From Gallionellaceae bacterium (GTDB lineage Bacteria > Pseudomonadota > Gammaproteobacteria > Burkholderiales > Thiobacillaceae), in contig JAQTLU010000009.1 in assembly GCA_028714735.1 (NCBI GenBank), positions 1 through 64,000 of the forward strand: a stretch of 64,000 nt of DNA, given 5' to 3'. Below the pieces are notes generated by a model. That model searched no databases. It was not told the DNA's origin and saw only the letters and a program-made list of their open reading frames with translations. Of this stretch, positions 36,227 to 43,356 are shown in pieces. A program made the position numbers and the translations under genes. Numbering within the stretch: position 1 is the first letter of the stretch; every line of letters begins with the position of its first letter.

Positions 36227-36877
36227 TCAGTCAGGCCGGGCGGGCATGATGTCGCCCAGCGTGATAGCCATCATCGGGGTGGACGGCGCCGGCACGCCCA
36301 GGGCGCCGGTCATGGCAAAGGCCAAAGGCTTGTAGGCATGGGGATACATTTCATAGGGCATATGTGGAGACTCGGCGCCGAAGGTATCCAGCATGTTCCG
36401 GCCCCCGATAGGCTCGCCTACGCGGCCCGGCTCGGTCGTGCAGCGGCCGGGATCGGCCGCCACGACGTGAGCGCGGCACATGGCCGGGCGTACCGGGTAG
36501 ATCGAGCATTGATGATCGACCAGGAAGGGGCACATGACGCGGTTATCTATCATGTACTGCGTCAACATCTGCACGTCTGCCAGGGTCAGCGGGTTGGCCT
36601 TGCTGACAGGTCGCAGGATGCTTTTAAGGTGCCGCCACCACGCCACGAGTTGGCGGCGAACCTGGACACGGGTGCCGGCGTGCATCGTGCCCTCGATGTA
36701 CCCGCCGATAAGCTCTTCCTCCCATGTGTGGGTAGACACCATCTGATAACAACAGGCATCGCAGCCGGCGCCACAAACTGAGGGCACGGCAACCATGCGG
36801 GCGTCCAAGTCGGCATGGGCGGCGGCCACACGGGGAAGGATGGTGCGGCGAAGTTGCTTCACGCTCTCGAATCTCAT
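36227..36877 (-). CDS. YkgJ-family cysteine cluster protein
   Basis: 216 aa. Two cysteine clusters: C-x3-C-x2-CC at residues 35-43 (VCGAGCDACC), then CPFLVDHQCSIYPVRPAMCRAH, the pattern of the putative zinc/iron-chelating UPF0153/YkgJ family. The role is unknown. It lies in the plasmid-like element as a stand-alone minus-strand gene. Confidence 0.8.
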   Translation of the reverse strand: MRFESVKQLRRTILPRVAAAHADLDARMVAVPSVCGAGCDACCYQMVSTHTWEEELIGGYIEGTMHAGTRVQVRRQLVAWWRHLKSILRPVSKANPLTLADVQMLTQYMIDNRVMCPFLVDHQCSIYPVRPAMCRAHVVAADPGRCTTEPGRVGEPIGGRNMLDTFGAESPHMPYEMYPHAYKPLAFAMTGALGVPAPSTPMMAITLGDIMPARPD

Positions 36878-36937
36878 AGCGCCCTGCTAAAAGTTGATTC
36901 TTCTTATGACCATTCTGCCATGGCACGCTCCTATCGC

Positions 36938-37210
36938 TTAGCTGTATCTAGGCGTGGGTAGCCAGCAGCTAAAATCTAGCCTGGCGACCCGTACAAGCTC
37001 CGGCACGTCGATCAGCACGTCTAGAAGGTGCTCGATGGTTCGGAAGTGCAGCTGCTCCCCATCGTGGCCAGTGACTTCATACCGTTCGCCTCCGACTTCC
37101 AACAGCAGCGCATATCCAGTCCGGCTGTCTGCAATCACCCTCGGCGCTGCGGGCTCCATACCCACCTGGTCACACACTGCATTAAGCTCTTGTAGGCTGA
37201 TAGTCTTCAT
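36938..37210 (-). CDS. Small conserved plasmid protein, unknown function
   Basis: 90 aa from the ATG at 37210 (AGGGGGA upstream). It has an alternating beta-strand pattern (GYALLLEVGGERYEVTGHDGEQLHFRT) followed by a helix, loosely like DUF6482 proteins; this resemblance is from memory and weak. Confidence 0.6.
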   Translation of the reverse strand: MKTISLQELNAVCDQVGMEPAAPRVIADSRTGYALLLEVGGERYEVTGHDGEQLHFRTIEHLLDVLIDVPELVRVARLDFSCWLPTPRYS

Positions 37211-37243
37211 GACTCCCCCTGTGTGAGTTGCGCTGAGCATGGG

Positions 37244-37825
37244 TCAGAGGCTCTTTTCTGCCACGGCTTCAAGGCCATCGGTGGTCTTCTTGACGAAGGT
37301 CTTGCGCTCGGTCTTCTGCGCGCCATTAACCCAGATTGCCAGCTTGGGCATGGCCTGAATGACGCTCGGGGCTGTCGCCCACGGGGCGACGTTCTCAAGC
37401 CGATAGGTGTAGGAAACCGCAAAGCCCTGGTCGGCCTGGGCGTCCCAGCGGCTCACCTTGTCCACGCGCATGTCCGCGAAGCACATGAAACCGTGCTTAA
37501 CCTTCTGCACGGTCAGGCCGATAGACTGGCCTTCGCGTTCGGCGTAGAAGTTCCGGCCCGCTTCGGTCACTTCGTAGCGCTTGCCCTTGCCGTTTGGCGT
37601 CGATGTCAGCAGGCCCGCGCCCTCAAGGGCGGACAGGGCGCGGCCAATGCCGTATTCCTGTTCCATCTGGTTCAGCGTTGCAGGAAACCCCTTGTCGAGG
37701 GGCACGCATACCGGCCCAGCCTTCTCGAAACCTTGATCGAGCGCGGTCTTGAAGTCCGCTTCGGTAAGTTGCTTGTCTCCGCACGCCGCCAGGATCAGGA
37801 CGGCCAACACTGCCAATTTCCGCAT
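37244..37825 (-). CDS. Lipoprotein of the integrated element
   Basis: 193 aa. Signal peptide with lipobox LAAC, Cys15 as the lipidation site. The mature part contains a winged-helix-like middle (IGRALSALEGAGLLTSTPNGKGKRYEVTEAGRNFYAE) and a beta-rich C-terminus. No family assigned. It and the next gene (3-bp gap) form a unit. Surface or periplasmic location is expected; a link to transfer or entry exclusion would be speculation. Confidence 0.75.
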   Translation of the reverse strand: MRKLAVLAVLILAACGDKQLTEADFKTALDQGFEKAGPVCVPLDKGFPATLNQMEQEYGIGRALSALEGAGLLTSTPNGKGKRYEVTEAGRNFYAEREGQSIGLTVQKVKHGFMCFADMRVDKVSRWDAQADQGFAVSYTYRLENVAPWATAPSVIQAMPKLAIWVNGAQKTERKTFVKKTTDGLEAVAEKSL

Positions 37826-37828
37826 TTG

Positions 37829-38101
37829 CTACTCCTTCTGTTCTTTGACGGAAAGCGCCTCCGGTTCCCAATCGGTCATATCGACGGTTAAGCGGGTGAC
37901 GCCTATTGAACGCAGGTAGCGCATGCAGGTGTTCCAGGACTTGAAGGCCCTTACCTCCCCTCGGTCGGTATACAGCTTTTCAGGCTCCTGTCTGCGTAGC
38001 TTGGCCGTCACTGTGAACCCGTCCGCTGTAGCGTGAATTTCGGTTCGCTCAATCGATTGGGTTGCGGCGGCCATCGCCAAGACTTTCTGCGTCAGCTTCA
38101 T
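37829..38101 (-). CDS. Small protein sharing a domain with the antitoxin
   Basis: 90 aa from the ATG at 38101. The segment KSWNTCMRYLRSIGVTRLTVDM parallels the antitoxin's SSLDTCMQYLRDELHIVRLDGI: S-x2-TCM-x-YLR, then V-x-RL. The region before it is likewise a short beta-rich stretch (TVTAKLRRQEPEKLYTDRGEVRAF) that lines up with the antitoxin's WCVMLKIGTQETPLGTQRTDKPRTW. It therefore looks like a stand-alone version of that N-terminal domain. Function unknown. Confidence 0.65.
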   Translation of the reverse strand: MKLTQKVLAMAAATQSIERTEIHATADGFTVTAKLRRQEPEKLYTDRGEVRAFKSWNTCMRYLRSIGVTRLTVDMTDWEPEALSVKEQKE

Positions 38102-38332
38102 TGTGCTTAATCCGAAAAAGAAACGCAACCGCGTAATATGGTGTTTTGAGACTGCAAATTATACTGTATTGCGTTTTTGTGGCAAATTTTCATTCATGGG
38201 TAGAAGTCTTGCACACATCAACAAGGCCGTCTAACCGCAATGGCAGGTGGTGGCTTGGGTCCTTCCTCGGGTTCCATTCCCTGGGCAATGATCGAGGCAA
38301 TTGTCTTCTGTGCGCTTGATCTTCCTTGCAGA

Positions 38333-38350
38333 TTTTCGCGCCCGCGAAAA
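38333..38350. promoter_or_regulatory. Operator-like palindrome TTTTCGCG-NN-CGCGAAAA, copy 1
   Basis: Perfect 8-bp arms with spacer CC. Two further copies lie at 40169 and 40917 with spacers TC and GG. The 2-nt spacer disfavours an RNA hairpin and favours a dimeric DNA-binding protein. Copy 1 lies 50 bp from oriT. Confidence 0.6.
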
Positions 38351-38400
38351 CGCGGCGGCGACCTGACTGATTCGGAATGAACGGAGGGGGGAGGGGGCGG

Positions 38401-38452
38401 GCTATTTGGTGCAGTTTTGTACCAAATAGCGGCGCGTGCGCCTATCCTGCCC
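38401..38452 (+). other. Putative origin of transfer (oriT) with IncP-like nic site
   Basis: Perfect inverted repeat GCTATTTGGT (38401-38410) / ACCAAATAGC (38421-38430), then CCTATCCTGCCC at 38441-38452. This matches the RP4/IncP nic region core (YATCCTG|C), with the predicted nick after G38449. An inverted repeat a few bases from a TATCCTG core is the IncP-type oriT layout (relaxases of the MOBP class). No relaxase gene is present in the element, so nicking would have to come from a co-resident plasmid. Confidence 0.65.
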
Positions 38453-38797
38453 TAGATTCCCCCCCTCATTCCTCAGTACATCTGCTGGACATTATCAGTA
38501 CGCCAACAAGACAATAGCAGGACAACAACAGAACTTTTGCAGAACATAAGCAGTACAAGAATCGGTCAATGTCGGGTCACGCGCATTACATCGGCGGGAC
38601 TACTTCGGGACATTTCTAGCCCCTTTTGTGCTGCTCTAGCGCCAGGTTCTTGCCAATCTGTTTCAGATGGAACAGCCCCCCAAAATCAGCCCCTAGCTCG
38701 CGCCAAAATATCGGAATAGAATTGCCGCAAAAGCATTATTAATGCAGTCGCATTTGTCAAGTAAATGCGCTTGTCAAAACTAATCAAGAGGGCAACC

Positions 38798-39112
38798 ATG
38801 ATTCTGGAAATTTCCGCAATGGCAGGGGCAACCGCAGCGACGGCAGGTTTGACCTGGCGGCTTCTGTGCGTCGCAAAACGCGAAGGTGTGGCGGCGCTGT
38901 TCACCGCACGCGCAAGCGAAACCTTATTGCACATCTGCTTGCTGTTCAGCTGGACGCTGTTCATGCGGGAAGGGGTTGGCGTGTTGCTGCACTCGGCCCC
39001 GCATGAAACGATGGCAGGTTATGGCGCGCTGTTCGGCGGCCTGTTCGCGATGTGCTTGGCGAGGACGAAAACCCGTTCGGCTTCGGTGGCCGCAGGTGGC
39101 AATCATGGCTGA
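38798..39112 (+). CDS. Small membrane protein next to virB6-like gene
   Basis: 104 aa from the ATG at 38798 (AAGAGG upstream). Two or three hydrophobic segments (ISAMAGATAATAGL, TLLHICLLFSWTLFM, GYGALFGGLFAMCLA). It overlaps the VirB6-like gene by 8 bp, so it is made with it. No family recognised. Confidence 0.65.
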   Translation: MILEISAMAGATAATAGLTWRLLCVAKREGVAALFTARASETLLHICLLFSWTLFMREGVGVLLHSAPHETMAGYGALFGGLFAMCLARTKTRSASVAAGGNHG

Positions 39113-40163
39113 TTTCCACTTCTACACCGACACAATGAGCCGGATGTCCAGCACGTTGGACACCTACGTCAGCGATGTTTCAACAGCGATTGCGGGCGGC
39201 TTCGCGGGGGTTGCCACTACCCTGGTCACGATATATGTGATGTTGTGGGGCTGGTCGATGATGCGGGGCGTTATCTCTGAACCTGTAACGGATGGTGTCA
39301 GCAGGATAGTCCGCCTGGCTGTCATCGTAGGCTTGGCAACGAATGTCGGCCTGTATAACGGCTATATCTCCGATTTCCTATGGAACTTGCCGGATGCGCT
39401 GGCAAGTCTGATCGCCAGCGGCTACAGCGACAGCGCCACGAACGCCAACTTCCTGGATACCTTGTTTGGTAAGGCATACGACTTCGGCCAGGCATATCAC
39501 GAAAAAGGCTATGCCTCGCCCGGTTTTTTCCCTGACTATGGGATGGTGGCGGCGGCCTGGGCAATTTGGGCTTTTGGGCTTGCCGCGACAGGCTATGCCG
39601 CTTTCCTTCTGGTGCTCTCGAAAATAGTCTTGGCTGTGGTGCTGGGCGTCGGCCCGCTGTTCATCCTGTTCTTGATCTTCGAGCCGACAAAGCGGTTGTT
39701 CGATGCCTGGATTGGCCAGGCGCTGAACTACATCTTTGTCGTCATGCTGACGACCGCAACGATCAAGCTGCTGCTCACGATCATCAGCGCGTACATCGAT
39801 GCCGTTTTTGGTTCCTATGCGGCAGTAGGCGGCGCTGACCCGGGCTATAGCGAGATTTTCCCCATGCTGGCGCTTAGTGCCATTGGGTGTCTGGCTCTGG
39901 TTCAGATGCCGTCCATTGCCTCAGCGCTCGGCGGCGGCGTTGCCATTTCTTCGCTGGGTGCGGTTCGCTGGGCTTATGACAAGACAACCGGCGGCGTTTC
40001 ACGCGGATTGTCGGCGGCTCGTCCTACAAATATGCGCCGGACACTCAACAAGGCGCGGTCAGATTGGAAGATCGCCAAGAAGGCAGCCAATACCACGGTC
40101 GGGGTGCCCGGTGCCGTCTACCGGAAGATCACCGGCGGCAACCGCACACGTCGCGCGGCCTGA
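39105..40163 (+). CDS. VirB6/TrbL-like type IV secretion membrane protein
   Basis: 352 aa from the ATG at 39105. Multiple membrane helices with the family's central segment (LVLSKIVLAVVLGVGPLFILFLIFEPTKRLFDAWIGQALNYIF) and a basic C-terminal tail. VirB6 forms part of the inner-membrane translocation channel. Only this and the VirB5-like gene survive from a transfer operon, so no complete secretion system is encoded here. Confidence 0.85.
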   Translation: MADFHFYTDTMSRMSSTLDTYVSDVSTAIAGGFAGVATTLVTIYVMLWGWSMMRGVISEPVTDGVSRIVRLAVIVGLATNVGLYNGYISDFLWNLPDALASLIASGYSDSATNANFLDTLFGKAYDFGQAYHEKGYASPGFFPDYGMVAAAWAIWAFGLAATGYAAFLLVLSKIVLAVVLGVGPLFILFLIFEPTKRLFDAWIGQALNYIFVVMLTTATIKLLLTIISAYIDAVFGSYAAVGGADPGYSEIFPMLALSAIGCLALVQMPSIASALGGGVAISSLGAVRWAYDKTTGGVSRGLSAARPTNMRRTLNKARSDWKIAKKAANTTVGVPGAVYRKITGGNRTRRAA

Positions 40164-40168
40164 TACCG

Positions 40169-40186
40169 TTTTCGCGTCCGCGAAAA
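40169..40186. promoter_or_regulatory. Operator-like palindrome TTTTCGCG-NN-CGCGAAAA, copy 2
   Basis: Spacer TC. It sits in the 51-bp gap between the VirB6-like stop and the VirB5-like ATG, where a repressor could control the latter. Confidence 0.6.
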
Positions 40187-40214
40187 ATATGTTCATTACA
40201 TGTAGGAGATTCGC

Positions 40215-40892
40215 ATGAAGATTCTGAAAAAAACCCTAGGCGTCGCAGCCCTGTGCTGTGCCCTGGTAGTCGGCAACGTCGCCCATGCCGGTATTCCCGT
40301 CATTGACGCCTCGAACCTGGCGCAGCAAATCCAGCAGGTCGTCGCTTGGGGGCAACAGGCCCAGCAGATGATCCAGCAACTTGAGAAAATGAAGCAGCAA
40401 TATGACAACCTGAATGGCGCTCGCGGCATGGCAAACCTGGTGAACAATCCAGCGGCACGCCAGTACCTGCCCGCCGACTATCAGACGATCCTGAATAATG
40501 GCGTTGGCAATTGGGCGGCAATCCGCGCCGCTGCAAAGGTAACTGGCATTGAGGATATGGGCCTGCTCGTGGGCAGTGATGCAGCAAAGGCTTTCGAGGG
40601 CACGGCCAGGCAAGCGGCCATCAACCGCGCCGCCTCGGAAGAGGCCTACAAGACGGCCAGCCAGCGCTTTTCTGACATTCAGGTGTTGCTGGACAAGGTA
40701 AACGCTGTGCCCGATGCCAAGGATATTGCCGACTTGCAGGGCCGGATTCAGGCTGAACAGGTGATGATGCAGAACGAGGCCAACAAGCTGCAAATGCTGG
40801 TACAGCTTGCCTCGGCGCAGCGTGACCTTCAACAGCAACAGGCGCGCGAGATTTCCATCAAAGCGCTGAAAGGAAGCCCCCCGCGCTTTTGA
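40215..40892 (+). CDS. VirB5/TrbJ-like conjugal transfer protein
   Basis: 225 aa. N-terminal signal peptide (cleavage after AHA, about residue 25), then IPVIDASNLAQQIQQVVAWGQQAQQMIQQLEKMKQQYDNL, the Gln-rich helical hallmark of VirB5/TrbJ, and a long helical C-terminal region. These are minor pilus-tip or periplasmic components of conjugative type IV systems. Confidence 0.85.
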   Translation: MKILKKTLGVAALCCALVVGNVAHAGIPVIDASNLAQQIQQVVAWGQQAQQMIQQLEKMKQQYDNLNGARGMANLVNNPAARQYLPADYQTILNNGVGNWAAIRAAAKVTGIEDMGLLVGSDAAKAFEGTARQAAINRAASEEAYKTASQRFSDIQVLLDKVNAVPDAKDIADLQGRIQAEQVMMQNEANKLQMLVQLASAQRDLQQQQAREISIKALKGSPPRF

Positions 40893-40916
40893 TCCAGGCA
40901 TCGACGGCGGCCCATA

Positions 40917-40934
40917 TTTTCGCGGGCGCGAAAA
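40917..40934. promoter_or_regulatory. Operator-like palindrome TTTTCGCG-NN-CGCGAAAA, copy 3
   Basis: Spacer GG, 25 bp after the VirB5-like stop and just before the TGTCACC cluster. Confidence 0.6.
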
Positions 40935-40944
40935 TCGCAACCAT

Positions 40945-41157
40945 GGTGACAGACGAAATCCACCTGGTGTATGGATCTGTCACCAGCCCTGCCCCATTTG
41001 GTGACAGCACCCCCCAGGCGCCGGGGCCGATCCGCGCCTTGCCTGTCACCAATGAACCCATTGGTGACAATCGCAGCCCGGCGGCGGCAGGCCTTTGACA
41101 CCAATAGTGCGGTGCATGGTGACACCAGGTCGCGATCGAGGCGCCCGGGTTGTCACC
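40945..41157. repeat. Cluster of TGTCACC / GGTGACA sites
   Basis: Seven exact copies in 213 bp, in both orientations: 40945, 40978, 41000, 41044, 41063, 41118 and 41151, with a degenerate one near 41176. Two form the dyad TGTCACCAATG...CATTGGTGACA. Three further copies are in the left inverted-repeat copy near 34900. A protein-binding array (partition, origin or operator) is likely; the cognate protein is unknown. Confidence 0.65.
40988..41102 (-). repeat. Large inverted repeat, right copy
   Basis: Inverted counterpart of 34858-34972; the central region from TTGTCACCAATGGG to GACAGGCAAGG is identical. The two copies lie 6 kb apart facing each other, so recombination between them would invert the toxin-antitoxin to VirB5 segment. 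Confidence 0.8.
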
Positions 41158-41267
41158 ATCGGGCTGTAGGTTATGTGTCACGGCCTGGCCTGATCGAGCC
41201 CAATTTGGCCAAGCGATATGTCGACCGACGGCTGGAAGTACCGACCTATCAACAGGCGGGGGTAAAA

Positions 41268-41548
41268 CGTGACGGATGACCTACGCTTACGCCTTCGTCG
41301 TGTAGATATTGGGGCGCTGCCCCAAGCCCCGCTCTCGCCCGCGAGGCGTCGGGGAGCAGGGGATAAACCTCACTTCCCCTGCTCCCTCTCCGTGAGGCTA
41401 TTCCGCTCCTGTCACGTCAAGGGTGCGCCCCAGCTGGCCCGAGTCCTCGCTTCGCTGCGGGCCGCGCCAGCCAGCCGGGGCCGCTACGCGCCCTTGACAT
41501 GCCATCCGCTCATGTGGGAGTTGCCAACACCGTAGGTCATCCGTCACG
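41268..41548. repeat. 281-bp unit with nested inverted repeats
   Basis: Perfect 18-bp terminal arms CGTGACGGATGACCTACG (41268-41285) and its complement (41531-41548). Inside are two further dyads: GGGAGCAGGGG/CCCCTGCTCCC (41352-41362, 41376-41386) and GTCAAGGG/CCCTTGAC (41416-41423, 41491-41498). Could be a MITE, a structured RNA or a single-strand origin; no gene. Confidence 0.6.
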
Positions 41549-41991
41549 CCGGTGTGCCGGTCGATCGGCGTTGAGGTGATGGGAGGTCTCCCGATAGCAA
41601 CAAACAAACTAACAAACAAACTAACAAATAAACGAGCAGGATTGCATTACCAGCGCCTGTGCTGACACAGGCAGCCGGCCAAGTCAGCGATGCCCGGTAG
41701 CGCGAACGCACGGAAGCACGCTACAGCGCTTTTCTCGCCCTCGGCGATGCGAGGGCCACTCTCAGCCCTGAACGCGCCCTGGAGGGCTGTTGCGCGAGTA
41801 CTGGCGGTGTTTTTATGCTCGATAGGTATTTCAAAGCCACCCCCTCCTTTGCAGACTGCGCCGAAGGCGCCGGGAGGGGGGAGCCGCCAGAGGCGGGGGG
41901 AGGGCTTGCCCTCCCACAGGGGGGTCGAGTTCGAGCCGCGAAGCGGCTGACAGGGGGGCGGCACGCCCCCGCGAACTGTAGTTGGTTGTGA

Positions 41992-42067
41992 TGGTGGAGA
42001 CAGGGAGGATCGAACTCCCGACCTTCTGATTGCGAACCAGACGCTCTCCCAGCTGAGCTATGCCCCC
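41992..42067 (-). tRNA. tRNA-Ala(CGC) carried by the element
   Basis: Complete 76-nt cloverleaf: acceptor GGGGGCA/TGTCTCC with G3-U70 (alanine identity), D arm GCTC-AGCTGGGA-GAGC, anticodon arm TCTGG-TTCGCAA-TCAGA with anticodon CGC, variable AGGTC, T arm GGGAG-TTCGATC-CTCCC, and encoded CCA. It has the same anticodon and anticodon loop as the chromosomal tRNA split by this element, but different acceptor and anticodon stems, so it is not a copy of it. A TAGAAT -10 lies 10 bp upstream. Confidence 0.93.
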
Positions 42068-42077
42068 AGTGGGGCAT

Positions 42078-42083
42078 ATTCTA
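42078..42083 (-). promoter_or_regulatory. -10 element for the element tRNA-Ala
   Basis: TAGAAT on the minus strand, 10 bp before the tRNA 5' end, followed by a G/C-rich discriminator. The -35 match is poor. Confidence 0.45.
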
Positions 42084-42177
42084 CCGCATGTTGCTTTCGC
42101 TTGCGTAGCACTGCAACACTCGGCGCACCGCAGCCTGGTGGCTGCTTCCTGGCTGGTAATGTGTCTGGCAGAGGCGC

Positions 42178-42380
42178 GTTGATTAGATAAAGATTAAAGA
42201 ATGATTAGGCGATTATTGCGGCGCGTAAAAACGGCTATATGTCAGTTGGTTACGGCGTTTTTGCCTGTGGATAGTTCGGGTTCTATCCCCCAATTCTCCG
42301 GGTTCTGTCCCCCTTGGTATTCAGATTCTATCCCCCCGCCTTCTGGTTCTATCCCCCCCTTCATTCGGACTCTGTCCCCC
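42178..42380. other. Iteron-type plasmid replication origin (oriV)
   Basis: Five direct repeats of [TC]TCT[AG]TCCCCC start at 42281, 42303, 42326, 42347 and 42370, spaced 21-23 bp (two helical turns). A DnaA box (CTATCCACA, 8/9, minus strand) is at 42266-42274. An AT-rich segment with four GATTA motifs (42181, 42192, 42203, 42211) is a likely melting region. It abuts the 3' end of the TrfA-like gene. All standard parts of an iteron origin are present. Confidence 0.8.
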
Positions 42381-42381
42381 C

Positions 42382-43353
42382 TCACAAAAGCGCATCCGTA
42401 CCGGCTTTATGTGGCTTTGCAGCCTTCGCCCTCAAGTGCTTCCGTTGTGAGGTTGATGGGTTGCGGCTTACGCTGACAACGCCGCCGCCGCTGATTTCCC
42501 AAGCGAATCTCTGCCCGGCCTGGTTGCTGACAACTGCGAGAGCCTTCAGCGCTGGCGCAAGGCTGTCGTCTCTCCATCCCAGCAAGGCTTTGTGGCGCTC
42601 GGCTTCGGTCTTCGCGCCATCGCCGGTTTCGCTGCCACACAGCCTGTGCAGCGTTTCAAATTTGATCGGGAATGGCGCTGCATGGGTCGAATAGAAGCCA
42701 TGAAGCCATTGCGCCAGCGGGTGGCCGAGTAGTGCGTGGCGGATATTCCAGTCGACCTGAGTCCAACTGTCACGGTTGAAGACGACCTTCATGCGTGGGT
42801 TCAGGATCACAACGTATCTACCTTTGCCCTCGTCCCGGAAGTACTCTTCGATCAGTGAACCGCCGTAGGCGTAGGGGCCTTGTTTGATCTCAACGGTTGT
42901 CGCGGAAAGCCGGGAAAAAACCTTTTTCAGCCACTCGCGGTCGCTCTTGCCGATGTTCTCGCCGCAGAGGCCGCCTCTGCCTATGAGGCGAAGAAACCCT
43001 TTTTCCGTGAACTCGATGCGGTCGCCAAGATTGACGAGCCTGGCCAGGTGCAGCGCGCCTTCCCATACGTCCAGGTCGGATTGGTCAAGTCGTGGGCCTG
43101 TATAGATGATGGCGACCCCTTCAACGGAGGCGATGGGCTCCCGCTCCATGTACCTTCGTTTGCCGCGTTTGATCGCGCCAAATAGGGCGGAACGTAAAAC
43201 GCCGTTAGGCACGCCCCGTACCGGCTCTGGCCACAGTGGCAACTGCGCATCGGCAACCGCGCGTTCTATGTTTCGTCGACGTATTTCCTCAAGCCAGTCG
43301 GAAGGCGTGGATGGCGGGCGCGGCTTGACTGCGCCCAAGGTTGCGGCATCCAT
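42382..43353 (-). CDS. TrfA-family plasmid replication initiator
   Basis: 323 aa. The family pattern is clear: NGVLRSALFGA, GPRLDQSDLDVWEGALHLAR, GDRIEFTEKGFL, LSRLSATTVEI, SLIEEYF, WNIRHALLGHPLAQWLHGFYSTHAAPFPIKFETLHRLCGSE. IncP TrfA binds iterons at oriV and loads host DnaA/DnaB. Five iterons lie immediately downstream. The frame is intact and full length, so the replicon may still be functional. It starts 4 bp after the HTH gene. Confidence 0.88.
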   Translation of the reverse strand: MDAATLGAVKPRPPSTPSDWLEEIRRRNIERAVADAQLPLWPEPVRGVPNGVLRSALFGAIKRGKRRYMEREPIASVEGVAIIYTGPRLDQSDLDVWEGALHLARLVNLGDRIEFTEKGFLRLIGRGGLCGENIGKSDREWLKKVFSRLSATTVEIKQGPYAYGGSLIEEYFRDEGKGRYVVILNPRMKVVFNRDSWTQVDWNIRHALLGHPLAQWLHGFYSTHAAPFPIKFETLHRLCGSETGDGAKTEAERHKALLGWRDDSLAPALKALAVVSNQAGQRFAWEISGGGVVSVSRNPSTSQRKHLRAKAAKPHKAGTDALL

Positions 43354-43356
43354 CGC

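Larger units (their letters stand above)
38102..38797. other. Non-coding transfer region of the element
   Basis: About 700 bp without a credible gene. It contains one TTTTCGCG palindrome (38333), the oriT (38401-38452) and a stretch (38470-38570) with several short CAGTAC and CAGAACA repeats that could be accessory binding sites. A 60-codon frame at 38537 is not called. Confidence 0.5.
40893..41991. other. Long non-coding, repeat-rich region of the element
   Basis: About 1.1 kb without a credible gene. It holds operator copy 3, the TGTCACC cluster with the right inverted-repeat copy, the nested inverted repeats at 41268-41548, a short AACTAACAAACA tandem repeat (41599-41633) and G/C-runs up to the tRNA. 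Open frames here have no family features. Confidence 0.5.

Noticed and set aside
38537-38719. 60-codon frame after oriT as a gene
   Set aside because: No ribosome-binding site or recognisable motif, in a repeat-rich non-coding stretch.
41599-41633. AACTAACAAACA tandem repeat as iterons
   Set aside because: Only about two and a half units of a low-complexity repeat. The evenly spaced TCCCCC repeats next to rep are the better origin.
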